Source: Thioalkalivibrio sp. ALE14 (GTDB lineage: Bacteria; Pseudomonadota; Gammaproteobacteria; Ectothiorhodospirales; Ectothiorhodospiraceae). From it: a stretch of 55,897 nt of DNA. Where the stretch lies: positions 1-55,897 of the forward strand of contig NZ_AQXY01000018.1 of assembly GCF_000376845.1 (NCBI RefSeq), given 5' to 3'. Below the pieces are notes generated by a model. That model worked only from the letters and a program-made list of their open reading frames with translations. It was not told the DNA's origin and ran no database searches. Numbering within the stretch: position 1 is the first letter of the stretch; each line of letters starts with the position of its first letter. Below, in pieces: positions 45,032-53,787 of the stretch. The translations under genes and the position numbers were made by a program.

Positions 45032-47668
45032 ATGCCAAGACAACGCCGCAAGACCGCCGCCGATCCCAATTTCGAGCGCGAGGCGCAGAAATACGACAAC
45101 CCCATTCCCAGCCGCGAGTTCATCCTCGGGCTCCTGCAGGAAGCCGACAATCCACTGTCCTACGACGAGATTGCCGAGCGCCTGGAGATCAGCGATGACG
45201 ATCGCCTGGAGGCCCTGCGCCGCCGCCTGAAGGCGATGGAGCGCGATGGCCAGGCCCTGTGCAACCGCCGCGGCGCCTACCTGCCGGTCAATCAGGAAGA
45301 TCTGATCCGCGGTCGCGTGATCGGCCATCCGGATGGCTTCGGTTTCCTGGTGCCGGACGAGCAGGACGACGACCTGTTCCTTTCACCCAAGCAGATGCGC
45401 GGCGTCTTTCATGGCGACCGCGTGCTGGCGCGCGTCATGGGCGTGGATCGCCGTGGACGCCGCGAAGGCGGGATCGTGGAAGTCCTGGAGCGCAATACCA
45501 CGCAGGTGGTCGGTCGCCTCAAGATCGAGGACGGCGTCGGCGTCCTGACCCCGGACAACAAGCGCATCACCCACGACATCCTGGTGCCGCCGGATGGCCT
45601 GGGCGAGGCGGAGGACGACCAGATCGTGGTCGTGCGCATCCGCGAGTCGGCCTCGCGCACCGCGCGCCTGCGCGGCGACGTCCAGGAGGTCCTCGGCGAA
45701 CACATGGCGCCGGGCATGGAGATCGATATCGCGATCCGTGCCCATGGCCTGCCGCACGAGTGGCCGGACGAGGTCACGGCCGCCGCCGACGAACTGGGTG
45801 CCGAGGTGGCCGAGGCGGACAAGAAGGGCCGCCTCGACCTGCGCGAGAAGCCGTTTGTCACCATCGACGGTGACGACGCCCGCGACTTCGACGACGCCCT
45901 GTATTGCGAGCCGGAAGGCAAGGGCTGGCGCCTGTGGGTCGCGATTGCCGATGTGTCGCATTACGTCGAGCGCAACGCGGCACTGGACCGCGAGGCGAGC
46001 ACCCGCGGCACCTCGGTGTACTTCCCGAACAACGTCATCCCGATGCTCCCCGAGGCCCTGTCCAACGGTCTGTGTTCGCTGAACCCGAACGTGGACCGCC
46101 TGAGCATGATCTGCGAGATGGAGATCGGTGCGCGCGGGGCCCTGAAGAGCTACCGCTTCCACGAGGGCCTGATCCGTTCGCATGCACGCCTGATCTATGA
46201 AGACGTCGCCGCGATGCTCGATGGCGATGCGGCCCTGCGCGAGAAGAACGCGCATGTGATGCCCCACCTCGAGACCCTGCACAAGGTCTTCAAGTCGCTG
46301 CACGCGGCGCGCAATCGCCGCGGCGCGATCGACTTCGATACCACCGAGACGAAGATCGTCTTCGGCGAGGACCGCAAGATCGAGAAGATCGTCCCGACCG
46401 AGCGCAACGATGCCCATCGCCTGGTCGAGGAGTGCATGATCATGGCGAACGTGGCCGCTGCGCGCTTCCTCAAGAAGCACAAGGTGCCGGCGCTGTACCG
46501 CATCCATGACCAGCCACCGGCGGACAAGGTCGAGGAACTGCGCGAATTTCTCAACGGCGCGGGCCTGAGTCTCGGGGGTGGGGCGGAACCCACTCCGGCC
46601 GACTACACCGCGGTCCTGAAGGCCGCGCGCCAGCGCACGGACCAGCAGCTGATCCAGACGGTGCTGCTGCGTTCGCTGAGCCAGGCGGTGTACGCCCCGG
46701 AACTGGATGGCCACTTCGGTCTGGCGCTGGACGACTACGCCCACTTCACCTCGCCGATCCGACGCTATCCGGATCTGCTCGTGCACCGTGGCATCCGTCA
46801 CGTGCTGCGTAAGGGGGGCGCCAAGGCCTTCCCGTATTCGCACGGGGACATGGAACAGCTGGGCGAGCACTGCTCGATGGCGGAACGCCGGGCCGACGAC
46901 GCCACCCGCGACGCTGTGGCCTGGCTGAAGGCCGAGTACATGCAGGACAAGGTGGGCGAGACCTTCGTCGGCGTGGTTTCCGGTGTCACCGGCTTTGGCC
47001 TGTTCGTGGAGATCAAGGACGTCTACATCGAGGGCCTGGTACATGTCACCAGCCTGGATAACGACTTCTATCACTTTGATCCGGCGCGCCACAGCCTGAC
47101 CGGCGAGCGCGGAGGCCGGGTGTTCCGCATTGGCGACGAGCTCAAGGTCCAGGTCGCGCGGGTCAGCCTCGATGATCGCAAGATCGACCTTGCCCTGGCC
47201 GAGGAGCCGGGCAAGCCCAAGCCCACGGATGCGCCGCCCAAGAAGCGCAGCCGCCGCAGCAAGCGCCGCAAGGATGCGGACGCCGCCCCGGTGGAGGCCG
47301 CTGCCGAGCCGGCAACGCCCGAACCGGAGGCGCCCGCTGGCGACGACGAGGCCCCGGCGCCGAAGAAAAAGCGCCGCCGTCGCGGCGGGCGTCGCCGTGG
47401 CGCCGCGTCCGGTGAGTCGAATCCGGCCAGCGAACCGGCAGGCCCGGATGCCGGGCCCGAGCCGGGGAACGAGGCAAGCCCGCCGAGCGAGCCGCACGAC
47501 GACACCCCGGATGCCCCGGAACCCGGCAACGAGGCGGTTCCGCCGCCGCGGCCCGAGGCCGACAAGGACGGGAACACCATTGCCGAGCCCGAGGCGCAGC
47601 CGGCGGACAAGAAACCCGCGGGCTCCGGCCGTCGCCGCAGTCGCCGTCGGCGTCCGTCCTCGTCCTGA
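45032..47668 (+). CDS. rnr: Ribonuclease R
   Basis: RNase R is a processive 3'-to-5' exoribonuclease that degrades structured RNA and takes part in ribosome and tmRNA quality control. The 878-residue protein has an N-terminal winged helix (about 30-90), two cold-shock domains, the RNB catalytic domain with DGDDARDFDDALYCEP near residue 280, an S1 domain (about 640-725) and an unusually long, low-complexity tail of about 150 residues. The tail alternates Lys/Arg clusters with Ala/Pro/Glu/Asp-rich stretches. The start at ATG 45032 follows the tRNA region; rlmB follows 109 bases later. Confidence 0.95.
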   Translation: MPRQRRKTAADPNFEREAQKYDNPIPSREFILGLLQEADNPLSYDEIAERLEISDDDRLEALRRRLKAMERDGQALCNRRGAYLPVNQEDLIRGRVIGHPDGFGFLVPDEQDDDLFLSPKQMRGVFHGDRVLARVMGVDRRGRREGGIVEVLERNTTQVVGRLKIEDGVGVLTPDNKRITHDILVPPDGLGEAEDDQIVVVRIRESASRTARLRGDVQEVLGEHMAPGMEIDIAIRAHGLPHEWPDEVTAAADELGAEVAEADKKGRLDLREKPFVTIDGDDARDFDDALYCEPEGKGWRLWVAIADVSHYVERNAALDREASTRGTSVYFPNNVIPMLPEALSNGLCSLNPNVDRLSMICEMEIGARGALKSYRFHEGLIRSHARLIYEDVAAMLDGDAALREKNAHVMPHLETLHKVFKSLHAARNRRGAIDFDTTETKIVFGEDRKIEKIVPTERNDAHRLVEECMIMANVAAARFLKKHKVPALYRIHDQPPADKVEELREFLNGAGLSLGGGAEPTPADYTAVLKAARQRTDQQLIQTVLLRSLSQAVYAPELDGHFGLALDDYAHFTSPIRRYPDLLVHRGIRHVLRKGGAKAFPYSHGDMEQLGEHCSMAERRADDATRDAVAWLKAEYMQDKVGETFVGVVSGVTGFGLFVEIKDVYIEGLVHVTSLDNDFYHFDPARHSLTGERGGRVFRIGDELKVQVARVSLDDRKIDLALAEEPGKPKPTDAPPKKRSRRSKRRKDADAAPVEAAAEPATPEPEAPAGDDEAPAPKKKRRRRGGRRRGAASGESNPASEPAGPDAGPEPGNEASPPSEPHDDTPDAPEPGNEAVPPPRPEADKDGNTIAEPEAQPADKKPAGSGRRRSRRRRPSSS

Positions 47669-47777
47669 GGCGACCGGTGCGCCCGCATCCGTCCGCACGG
47701 TCATGCGCGGCCCCGGCATCCCCGGGCGTCGACTCGGGGTTCCTGACCGGTGAGCGCCGGGCGCTCGGAGCCGGGCG

Positions 47778-48554
47778 ATGAGCAAGGGGGGCAAGGGCAG
47801 CCGCGCGGAGACCTTCGGCGGGATCCATGCGGTGGCGGCCGTTCTGGAGCACGCCCCGGAAAGGGTCAAGCGCCTGCAGCTGGCCACCGATCCGGTGGAG
47901 CCCGCCCTGGAGCGCCTGCTGCAGCGGGCCCGGGACTGCGGCCTGTCGGTCGAACGGGTCGGTCGCGAGCGCCTCGACCAGCAACACCCCGGCTTCCAGA
48001 ACCAGGGCGTGATCGTGCACTGCACCCCGCGTCCGGTCGTGGATGAAAAGGCCCTGATCCGGCGGGTCCGCGACGGCCTGGACCTGCTACTGGTGCTCGA
48101 CGAGGTGACCGATCCGCACAATCTCGGCGCCTGCCTGCGCACCGCCGATGCGGCCGGCGCCGGCGCGGTGGTCATGCCGCGCCACCACAGTGCGGCCCTG
48201 ACCCCTGCGGCCATCAAGGTGGCCTCCGGCGCGGCCGAGACCGTTCCGGTCGTGACGGTGGGCAATCTCGCGCGCACGCTGGCCTCGCTGAAGGACGCCG
48301 GCATGTGGACCGTGGGTCTGGCGGGCGAGGCGGGGGAGAGCCTCTACCGGGTGGACCTGCGCCTGCCGACCGCGATCGTGATGGGGGCCGAGGGCGAGGG
48401 CCTGCGCCGCCTGACCCGGGAGGCCTGCGATCATCTGGTCGCGCTGCCGATGCGGGGCACGGTGGAGAGCCTCAATGTCTCCGTCGCCACGGGGGTCACC
48501 CTGTTCGAGGCCGTGCGTCAACGCCAGGCCGGGCCGGAGCCGAGCTCGAGCTGA
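47778..48554 (+). CDS. rlmB: 23S rRNA (guanosine2251-2'-O)-methyltransferase
   Basis: RlmB methylates G2251 in the P-loop of 23S rRNA. The 258-residue SPOUT protein has the substrate-binding N-domain (GGIHAVAAVLEHAPERV) and the knotted SAM-binding domain with LDEVTDPHNLGACLRTADA, IVMGAEGEGLRRL and the LNVSVATGVTLFE motif. Position after rnr and before rpsF is conserved in gammaproteobacteria. Confidence 0.95.
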   Translation: MSKGGKGSRAETFGGIHAVAAVLEHAPERVKRLQLATDPVEPALERLLQRARDCGLSVERVGRERLDQQHPGFQNQGVIVHCTPRPVVDEKALIRRVRDGLDLLLVLDEVTDPHNLGACLRTADAAGAGAVVMPRHHSAALTPAAIKVASGAAETVPVVTVGNLARTLASLKDAGMWTVGLAGEAGESLYRVDLRLPTAIVMGAEGEGLRRLTREACDHLVALPMRGTVESLNVSVATGVTLFEAVRQRQAGPEPSSS

Positions 48555-48614
48555 GGAAAGCCTTCCCTTCGGGCCTCCCGGTGTGGCGTCCCCGTCGGTT
48601 TCCCCGGCTTTGGC

Positions 48615-48643
48615 TTGTTGTTGCCGCCCGCTTCGGTTATCGT
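48615..48643 (+). promoter_or_regulatory. Candidate promoter of the rpsF operon
   Basis: TTGTTG (48615-48620) and TATCGT (48638-48643) are 17 bases apart, with a leader of about 85 bases before rpsF. The -10 is imperfect but spacing and position suit a ribosomal-protein promoter. Confidence 0.45.
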
Positions 48644-48659
48644 ATCGCGCCTTTCTGCC

Positions 48660-48712
48660 CCGCGGGTGCGCCCGCGGAGTCGAACCCTTGCCTCACCGCG
48701 TGGACGGGAGGC
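48660..48712 (+). promoter_or_regulatory. Structured leader of rpsF (possible S6:S18 autoregulatory element)
   Basis: Two stem-loops precede rpsF: a perfect 7-bp stem with loop TGCG (48660-48677), and GCCTC pairing with GAGGC around an inner CCG/CGG pair with one bulged A (48690-48712). A CCG-containing stem near the start is a hallmark of known S6:S18 leaders, but I have not verified the full consensus. Confidence 0.35.
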
Positions 48713-48734
48713 TGATACCCGCAAGGAGTTCCCG

Positions 48735-49139
48735 ATGCGTCACTACGAAGTTGTATTCCTGGTCCACCCGGACCAGAGCGAGCAGGTCCCGGCGATGATC
48801 GAGCGCTACAAGGGCCTGGTCGAAGGCCACGAAGGCAAGATCCACCGCCTGGAAGACTGGGGCCGCCGTCAGCTGGCCTACCCGATCCAGAAGCTGGTGA
48901 AGGCCCACTACGTGCTCATGAACATCGAGGCCTCGGAAGAGGCGATGGAAGAGCTGGCCAGTGCCTTCCGGTTCAACGATGCCGTGCTGCGCCACCTGGC
49001 GATGCGCATGGAAGAGGCCGTGACCGAGACCTCCCCGCTGGCCAAGGGCCAGGAAGAGGAAGGTGCCAAGGGCCGTCGCCGCGAGCGCGACGACGAGGGT
49101 GGCGAAGCCGCCTCCGACGACTCGGCCGCCGCCGAGTAA
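48735..49139 (+). CDS. rpsF: 30S ribosomal protein S6
   Basis: S6 binds S18 on the 30S platform. The ATG at 48735, with AAGGAG seven bases upstream, gives 134 residues. [31 protein letters not shown] and the helix [11 protein letters not shown] are typical, and [13 protein letters not shown] precedes an acidic C-terminal tail rich in Glu, Asp, Ala and Ser. Such acidic S6 tails suit modification by RimK-type glutamate ligases, though none is encoded here. Confidence 0.97.
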   Translation: MRHYEVVFLVHPDQSEQVPAMIERYKGLVEGHEGKIHRLEDWGRRQLAYPIQKLVKAHYVLMNIEASEEAMEELASAFRFNDAVLRHLAMRMEEAVTETSPLAKGQEEEGAKGRRRERDDEGGEAASDDSAAAE

Positions 49140-49181
49140 GTCCCGCCCGTTCGTTGACCGATTGATTGAAGGAGATCTGAC

Positions 49182-49406
49182 ATGGCCCGTTTTCCGCGTC
49201 GCCGCAAGTACTGCAAGTTCACCGCCGAAGGCATCGATTACATCGATTACAAGGACCTGAACCTGCTCAAGGGTTTCGTCACCGAGACCGGCAAGATTGT
49301 GCCCAGCCGCGTCACCGGCACCAGTGCGAAGTACCAGCGTCAGCTGGCTACCGCCGTGAAGCGTGCGCGCTTCCTCGCCCTGCTGCCGTACAGCGACAAC
49401 CACTAA
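49182..49406 (+). CDS. rpsR: 30S ribosomal protein S18
   Basis: S18 forms a heterodimer with S6. The 74-residue product begins with basic [13 protein letters not shown] and includes [20 protein letters not shown] and the RRSxx-like [24 protein letters not shown] single cysteine is present rather than a zinc-binding set. It follows rpsF by 42 bases with GGAG in the gap. Confidence 0.97.
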   Translation: MARFPRRRKYCKFTAEGIDYIDYKDLNLLKGFVTETGKIVPSRVTGTSAKYQRQLATAVKRARFLALLPYSDNH

Positions 49407-49437
49407 GACACGTACCGGTTCGCCGGGGGCCGTCGCC

Positions 49438-50358
49438 ATGCGCGTACTGGCCGAATTCGCGATGAAAAGCCGGGGCCGCGCCGTGGGCGCGGTCGCCGGC
49501 TTTGGCGTGGCAGGATTGTTCCTGCCGCCGGTGGCCCTGCTCAGCAGTGCGCTGATCGCGCTGGTGGGCCTGCGCATCGGGCTCGGGCAGGCGCTGCTGG
49601 TGATGGCGCTGTCCGCGGTCGTGCTCGGGGTGGCGATGTTTGCCCTGATGCCCGAGGCCCCGCTGTTCGCGGGTCTCGTCGCCGGAGTGGTGCAGTGGGC
49701 CCCGGTCGCGCTGCTCGCCGAGCTGCTGCGGCGTACGGTCTCGTGGCGCATGACGCTGCAGGCCGCGGCCGGGGTCGCCGGTCTCGGGGTGCTGGCGGTG
49801 CACATGCTGGTCCCGGATCTCGAGTCCACCTGGGCCGAGACCGGCATGGCGCTGCTGGGGCCGCTGGTCGAGGGCAGCGAAACCGGCCCGCAGGAACTGG
49901 AGGCGGGGCTGCGTCGCGCCGCCCCGTATCTGACCGGGCTGTTTGCCGGGATCCTGCTGCTGAGCCTGACGCTGGCGGTGCTGCTGGGCCGCTACTGGCA
50001 GGCCCTGCTGTACAACCCGGGGGCGTTCGGCGAAGAGTTCCGGGCGCTGCAGTTCGGACGCGCGATGAGCGCGGCCACGCTGCTGCTGGCAGGGGTCGGG
50101 CATCTGGGCCCGGTCCCGCTGGCCACCGAGCTGGCGTTCATCCTGGCGGTGCTGTTCTTCCTGCAAGGGATCGCGCTGATGCACGCGCTGACCCTACGCC
50201 AGGGGATGAGCAGTTTCTGGCTGGTGGGGATGTATGTCCTGCTGGCCCTGGCGCTGCCGCAGATGTTTCTGCTGCTCGCGACCATCGGGGTCATCGATGC
50301 CTGGGCGGATATCCGCTCGCGGCTGGGGCCGGGCCAGGCGGACAACAGTGATTCGTGA
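49438..50358 (+). CDS. DUF2232 polytopic membrane protein
   Basis: A 306-residue, strongly hydrophobic protein with about eight predicted membrane helices, from the ATG at 49438. Members of this family sit between rpsR and rplI in many proteobacteria and are of unknown function, perhaps a transporter-like fold. The longest loop is acidic (VEGSETGPQELEAG, about 140-160). The insertion between ribosomal genes is conserved, so expression may follow the ribosomal operon, but a hairpin and -10 element before rplI suggest partial separation. Confidence 0.85.
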   Translation: MRVLAEFAMKSRGRAVGAVAGFGVAGLFLPPVALLSSALIALVGLRIGLGQALLVMALSAVVLGVAMFALMPEAPLFAGLVAGVVQWAPVALLAELLRRTVSWRMTLQAAAGVAGLGVLAVHMLVPDLESTWAETGMALLGPLVEGSETGPQELEAGLRRAAPYLTGLFAGILLLSLTLAVLLGRYWQALLYNPGAFGEEFRALQFGRAMSAATLLLAGVGHLGPVPLATELAFILAVLFFLQGIALMHALTLRQGMSSFWLVGMYVLLALALPQMFLLLATIGVIDAWADIRSRLGPGQADNSDS

Positions 50359-50377
50359 GACCGACCGCGGGTCGGTG

Positions 50378-50383
50378 TAGAAT
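50378..50383 (+). promoter_or_regulatory. Possible -10 element before rplI
   Basis: TAGAAT lies 45 bases before the rplI ATG and is followed by a short GGCCCC/GGGGTC hairpin. The -35 region is weak. Confidence 0.35.
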
Positions 50384-50427
50384 GCGGCCCCTTCGGGGTC
50401 TGATCAAACGTTACAGGAATACCAAAG

Positions 50428-50877
50428 ATGGAAGTCATTCTGCTGGAAAAGATCGACAACCTCGGCACCCTGGGTGACCGCGTCAACGTGCGCCCGGGCT
50501 TTGCGCGCAACTATCTCCTGCCGCAGGGCAAGGCCACGTTCGCCACCGCCGAGAACATTGCCGAGTTCGAGGCGCGCCGCGCCGAACTGGAGAAGGCAGC
50601 CGCCGAGGCCCTGGCTGCGGCCGAGGCACGCAAGGAAAAGCTGGATGGCACCGTGCTCGAGATCACCGCGAAGTCCGGTGGCGAAGGCAAGCTGTTCGGC
50701 TCCATCGGTCCGGCCGACATCGCCGACGCCCTCACCGCCAAGGGCACCGAAGTCGAGAAGAAGGAAGTGCGCATGCCGGAAGGCCCGCTGCGTACCACCG
50801 GCGAGTTCGAGGTCGGTCTTCACCTGTACTCGGACGTGGATGTCGATATCCGCGTCGTCGTGATCGGCGAAGAGTGA
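50428..50877 (+). CDS. rplI: 50S ribosomal protein L9
   Basis: L9 binds domain V of 23S rRNA and influences translational fidelity. The 149-residue protein has the N-terminal globular domain ([33 protein letters not shown]), a long connecting helix rich in Ala, Glu and Lys (about 45-75) and the C-terminal domain. A final VRVVVIGEE is typical. dnaB follows 67 bases later. Confidence 0.97.
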   Translation: MEVILLEKIDNLGTLGDRVNVRPGFARNYLLPQGKATFATAENIAEFEARRAELEKAAAEALAAAEARKEKLDGTVLEITAKSGGEGKLFGSIGPADIADALTAKGTEVEKKEVRMPEGPLRTTGEFEVGLHLYSDVDVDIRVVVIGEE

Positions 50878-50944
50878 GCCAAAGGATGTCGGGAGGGTGG
50901 CCCCACCGGGTCGCTGATACCCGGCAGATGGGCGGGTTCGCTGC

Positions 50945-52321
50945 ATGAACTCGCCCATGACCCCGAATCCGCGGGTTCCCCCGCACTCCGAAGAGGCCGA
51001 GCAGGCCGTCCTCGGAGGCCTGATGCTGGATAACGCCGCCTGGGACCGGGTGGCGGACCGCATCACCGCAGAAGACTTCTATCGCCACGATCACCGCCTG
51101 ATCTTCCGGGCGGTGTCCACGCTGGCGGATCGCAATGCCCCGTTCGACATGGTGACCGTGTCGGAGCAGCTGGACCGCACGGCGGAACTGGAATCCGCCG
51201 GCGGCATGGCCTATCTCGGGCGCCTCGCTTCCGAAACCCCCAGTGCCGCGAACATCGTGGCCTATGCCGATATCGTCCGCGAGCGCTCCATCCTGCGCTC
51301 GCTGATCTCGGTGGGGACCGAGATCGCCGATTCCGCCTATACCCCCGACGGCCGTGACTCCAAGGAACTGCTGGACGTGGCGGAACAGAAGGTGTTCCGT
51401 ATTGCCGAGCAGGGCGCTCGGGGTGCCCAGGGCTTTCGCGGGATGAAGCCGCTGCTGACGGCGGCGGTGAACCAGATTGAAGAGCTCTACGAGACCAAAA
51501 ACCCCATCACGGGGATCGCCACGGGCTATGAGGACCTGGACGCCCTGACCTCCGGGCTGAATCCGGGCGATCTGGTGATCGTGGCCGGGCGCCCGTCCAT
51601 GGGCAAGACCTCGTTCGCGATGAATATCGCCGAGTACGTGGCGATGAAGAACGCCGAACCGGTCGCGATCTTCTCCATGGAGATGCCGGGCGAGCAGCTG
51701 GCCATGCGCCTGCTCTCGTCGATGGGCCGGATCAACCAGCAGAAGCTGCGCTCCGGCCGGCTGGAGGATGGCGACTGGCCGCGCCTGACCAGTGCGGTGC
51801 AGATGCTCTCCGAAGCGCCGCTGTACATCGACGACACCCCGGCGCTGTCGCCCACCGAGCTGCGCGCCCGCACGCGCCGCCTGATGCGCGAGCACAAGGG
51901 GCTCAAGCTGATCGTGGTCGACTACCTGCAGCTGATGCAGTTTCCCGGGGCCGGCGAGAGCCGCGCCCACGAGATCTCCGAGATCTCGCGCGGCCTGAAG
52001 GCCCTGGCCAAGGAGCTGAGCGTGCCGATGATCGCGCTGTCGCAGCTCAACCGTTCGCTGGAACAGCGGCCGAACAAGCGTCCGGTAATGTCGGACCTGC
52101 GCGAGTCCGGGGCCATCGAGCAGGACGCCGACATCATCGCCTTTGTCTATCGCGACGAGGTCTACAACGAGGAATCCCCCGATAAGGGCACGGCGGAGAT
52201 CATCATCGCCAAACAGCGTAACGGCCCCATCGGCACCGTGCGCCTGACCTTCCGCGGGCAGTTCACGCGCTTCGAGAACTATGCCCCCGACGTCTACGGC
52301 GAGATGGGCCACCAGGCCTGA
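50945..52321 (+). CDS. dnaB: Replicative DNA helicase DnaB
   Basis: DnaB unwinds DNA at the replication fork as a hexamer. The 458-residue protein has the N-terminal primase-interaction domain (PHSEEAEQAVLGGLMLD), a linker and the RecA-like helicase core with Walker A GRPSMGKT near 215-222, IFSMEMP, Walker B LIVVDYLQLM and the arginine-finger segment. No intein interrupts the P-loop. The order rplI-dnaB-alr is as in E. coli relatives. Confidence 0.97.
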   Translation: MNSPMTPNPRVPPHSEEAEQAVLGGLMLDNAAWDRVADRITAEDFYRHDHRLIFRAVSTLADRNAPFDMVTVSEQLDRTAELESAGGMAYLGRLASETPSAANIVAYADIVRERSILRSLISVGTEIADSAYTPDGRDSKELLDVAEQKVFRIAEQGARGAQGFRGMKPLLTAAVNQIEELYETKNPITGIATGYEDLDALTSGLNPGDLVIVAGRPSMGKTSFAMNIAEYVAMKNAEPVAIFSMEMPGEQLAMRLLSSMGRINQQKLRSGRLEDGDWPRLTSAVQMLSEAPLYIDDTPALSPTELRARTRRLMREHKGLKLIVVDYLQLMQFPGAGESRAHEISEISRGLKALAKELSVPMIALSQLNRSLEQRPNKRPVMSDLRESGAIEQDADIIAFVYRDEVYNEESPDKGTAEIIIAKQRNGPIGTVRLTFRGQFTRFENYAPDVYGEMGHQA

Positions 52322-52329
52322 CCAGCGGC

Positions 52330-53439
52330 GTGAAACGCGCGGCCACCCTCCAGCTCCATCCCGAGGCCCTGCGGCACAACCTGGCCGTGGCGCGCCGCCT
52401 GGCCCCCGGTGCCCCCATGTGGTCGGTGATCAAGGCCGAGGGTTACGGCCACGGTCTGCTGTGGGCCGCCGAGGTGCTGGGGGCGGACAGCGACGGCCTG
52501 GCGGTTTCGCAGGTCGGCGAGGCGCGTGCGCTGCGCGCTGCCGGCTTCGGCGGGCCACTGCTGGTCCTGCAGGGGCCGCGGGACGTCACCGAGGCGCATG
52601 CCTGCATCGAATTCGCCCTGCAGCCCGTTGTGCACGACCCCGCGCAACTCGAGCTTCTCGATGTCGCCGGAGTCACGCTCCCCGAGGTCTGGGTCAAGGT
52701 CAACACCGGCATGAACCGCCTGGGCTTCGAGGCGCGTCGAGCGGGTGAGGTCGCCGCCCGCCTGCAGGCCACCGGGCACGGGCACGCGGGTCTGCACTGG
52801 ATGACCCACCTCGCCTGCGCCGATGCGCCCGACCACCCGCAGAATGCCCGGCAGCTGGCCTGCTTTGCCGACACCGTGGCAGCGTTCCCGGGATACCGCA
52901 GTGTGGCCAACTCGGCTTCCCTGTTCGCGGGCTGGGGCCGCGGCGGCGACGCGGCCCCAGCCGGTGACTACTGGGCACGCCCCGGCATCATGCTCTACGG
53001 CGCACATCCGGCCTCGGTCCCGGAGGCGCGCCCGCCCGAGGGGCCCGAGGGGGACCTGCGCCCGGCGATGACCGTTCGCGCCCCGATCATCGCGACCCAG
53101 TCGCTGGAGCCCGGCGAGTCGGTCGGTTATGGCGCGACCTGGACGGCCAGCGGACCCGGCCGGGCCGGGATCGTCGCGATGGGCTATGCCGACGGTTATC
53201 CGCGCCACGCCCCGTCGGGTACCCCGGTCCGTGTGCAGGACCGGATTTGCCCGCTGATCGGGCGCGTCTCCATGGACATGCTGGCGGTGGACCTGAGCGG
53301 GGTGCCCGAGGCGCAGGTCGGCGACATGGCGACGCTGTGGGGCGAGGGGTTGCCGGTGGAACGCGTCGCGCGCGCGGCGGGCACGATCAGCTACGAGCTC
53401 CTGACCCGCGTGGCGGACCGTCTGCAGCCGGCACGCTGA
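52330..53439 (+). CDS. alr: Alanine racemase
   Basis: Alr makes D-alanine for peptidoglycan, complementing the D-amino-acid enzymes encoded near 16 kb. The 369-residue fold-type III PLP protein starts with GTG at 52330, 8 bases after dnaB. The PLP lysine is K35 in VIKAEGYGHG, GYGATW carries a candidate catalytic tyrosine, and GYADGYPR with RVSMDMLAVDLSG completes the signature. The 3' side is followed after 21 bases by a MITE-like element. Confidence 0.95.
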   Translation: MKRAATLQLHPEALRHNLAVARRLAPGAPMWSVIKAEGYGHGLLWAAEVLGADSDGLAVSQVGEARALRAAGFGGPLLVLQGPRDVTEAHACIEFALQPVVHDPAQLELLDVAGVTLPEVWVKVNTGMNRLGFEARRAGEVAARLQATGHGHAGLHWMTHLACADAPDHPQNARQLACFADTVAAFPGYRSVANSASLFAGWGRGGDAAPAGDYWARPGIMLYGAHPASVPEARPPEGPEGDLRPAMTVRAPIIATQSLEPGESVGYGATWTASGPGRAGIVAMGYADGYPRHAPSGTPVRVQDRICPLIGRVSMDMLAVDLSGVPEAQVGDMATLWGEGLPVERVARAAGTISYELLTRVADRLQPAR

Positions 53440-53460
53440 TACACTGTCGCATCCCGCATT

Positions 53461-53778
53461 CTAGGGAAACGCTGATTAATGTATACACTCGCGTTGGCAC
53501 CCCAGGTTTTCCGAGACAAGGCGCGTCGAGTAGCGGGTAGTGGTTCTACCCGCCCGTTTTTGATTGCTTCGGGGCGCAACGCAGGATCGGGGAACCTGGG
53601 GTGCCAACCCCACAAGCTATTGAGAACAGGGGCTCGGCCGCCCGTTAGTGACGAAAACGGGCGCGCGCACGGCGTTGCGCCTCCCTTGTGCAGAATGACT
53701 GCAAGGCGGTCACCGCGCCTTGTTCGCACGCAAAAGCGACTCGAGCGCGAGCGTGTACATTAATCAGTGTTTCCCTAG
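53461..53778. mobile_element. 318-bp MITE-like element upstream of metZ
   Basis: Terminal inverted repeats of 33 bp (53461-53493 and 53746-53778, 30 of 33 matching) begin and end with CTAG, which may be the duplicated target. Nested inverted repeats fill the inside: 53493-53508 with 53593-53608 (16 bp, perfect), 53516-53525 with 53714-53723 and 53551-53560 with 53654-53663 (10 bp each, perfect). The only frame (94 codons) is low-complexity and not credible. The end lies 9 bases before the metZ ATG. It resembles a deletion derivative of an insertion sequence with a CTAG-type (YTAR) target, such as IS5-like elements. Confidence 0.82.
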
Positions 53779-53787
53779 GATGCCGCG

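Noticed and set aside
45383-48304. A 973-codon open frame on the minus strand opposite rnr and rlmB
   Set aside because: It is antisense to two unmistakable genes, low-complexity (Arg, Ala, Ser, Pro-rich), spans their junction and has no recognisable domain. Long antisense frames are expected in GC-rich DNA where stops are rare.
51588-51612. Checked dnaB for an intein at the P-loop
   Set aside because: The Walker A motif GRPSMGKT is uninterrupted and the protein has normal length.
53479-53763. A 94-codon frame filling the element before metZ
   Set aside because: Bounded by the terminal inverted repeats, Arg/Ser/Pro-rich, no known domain and no ribosome-binding site.
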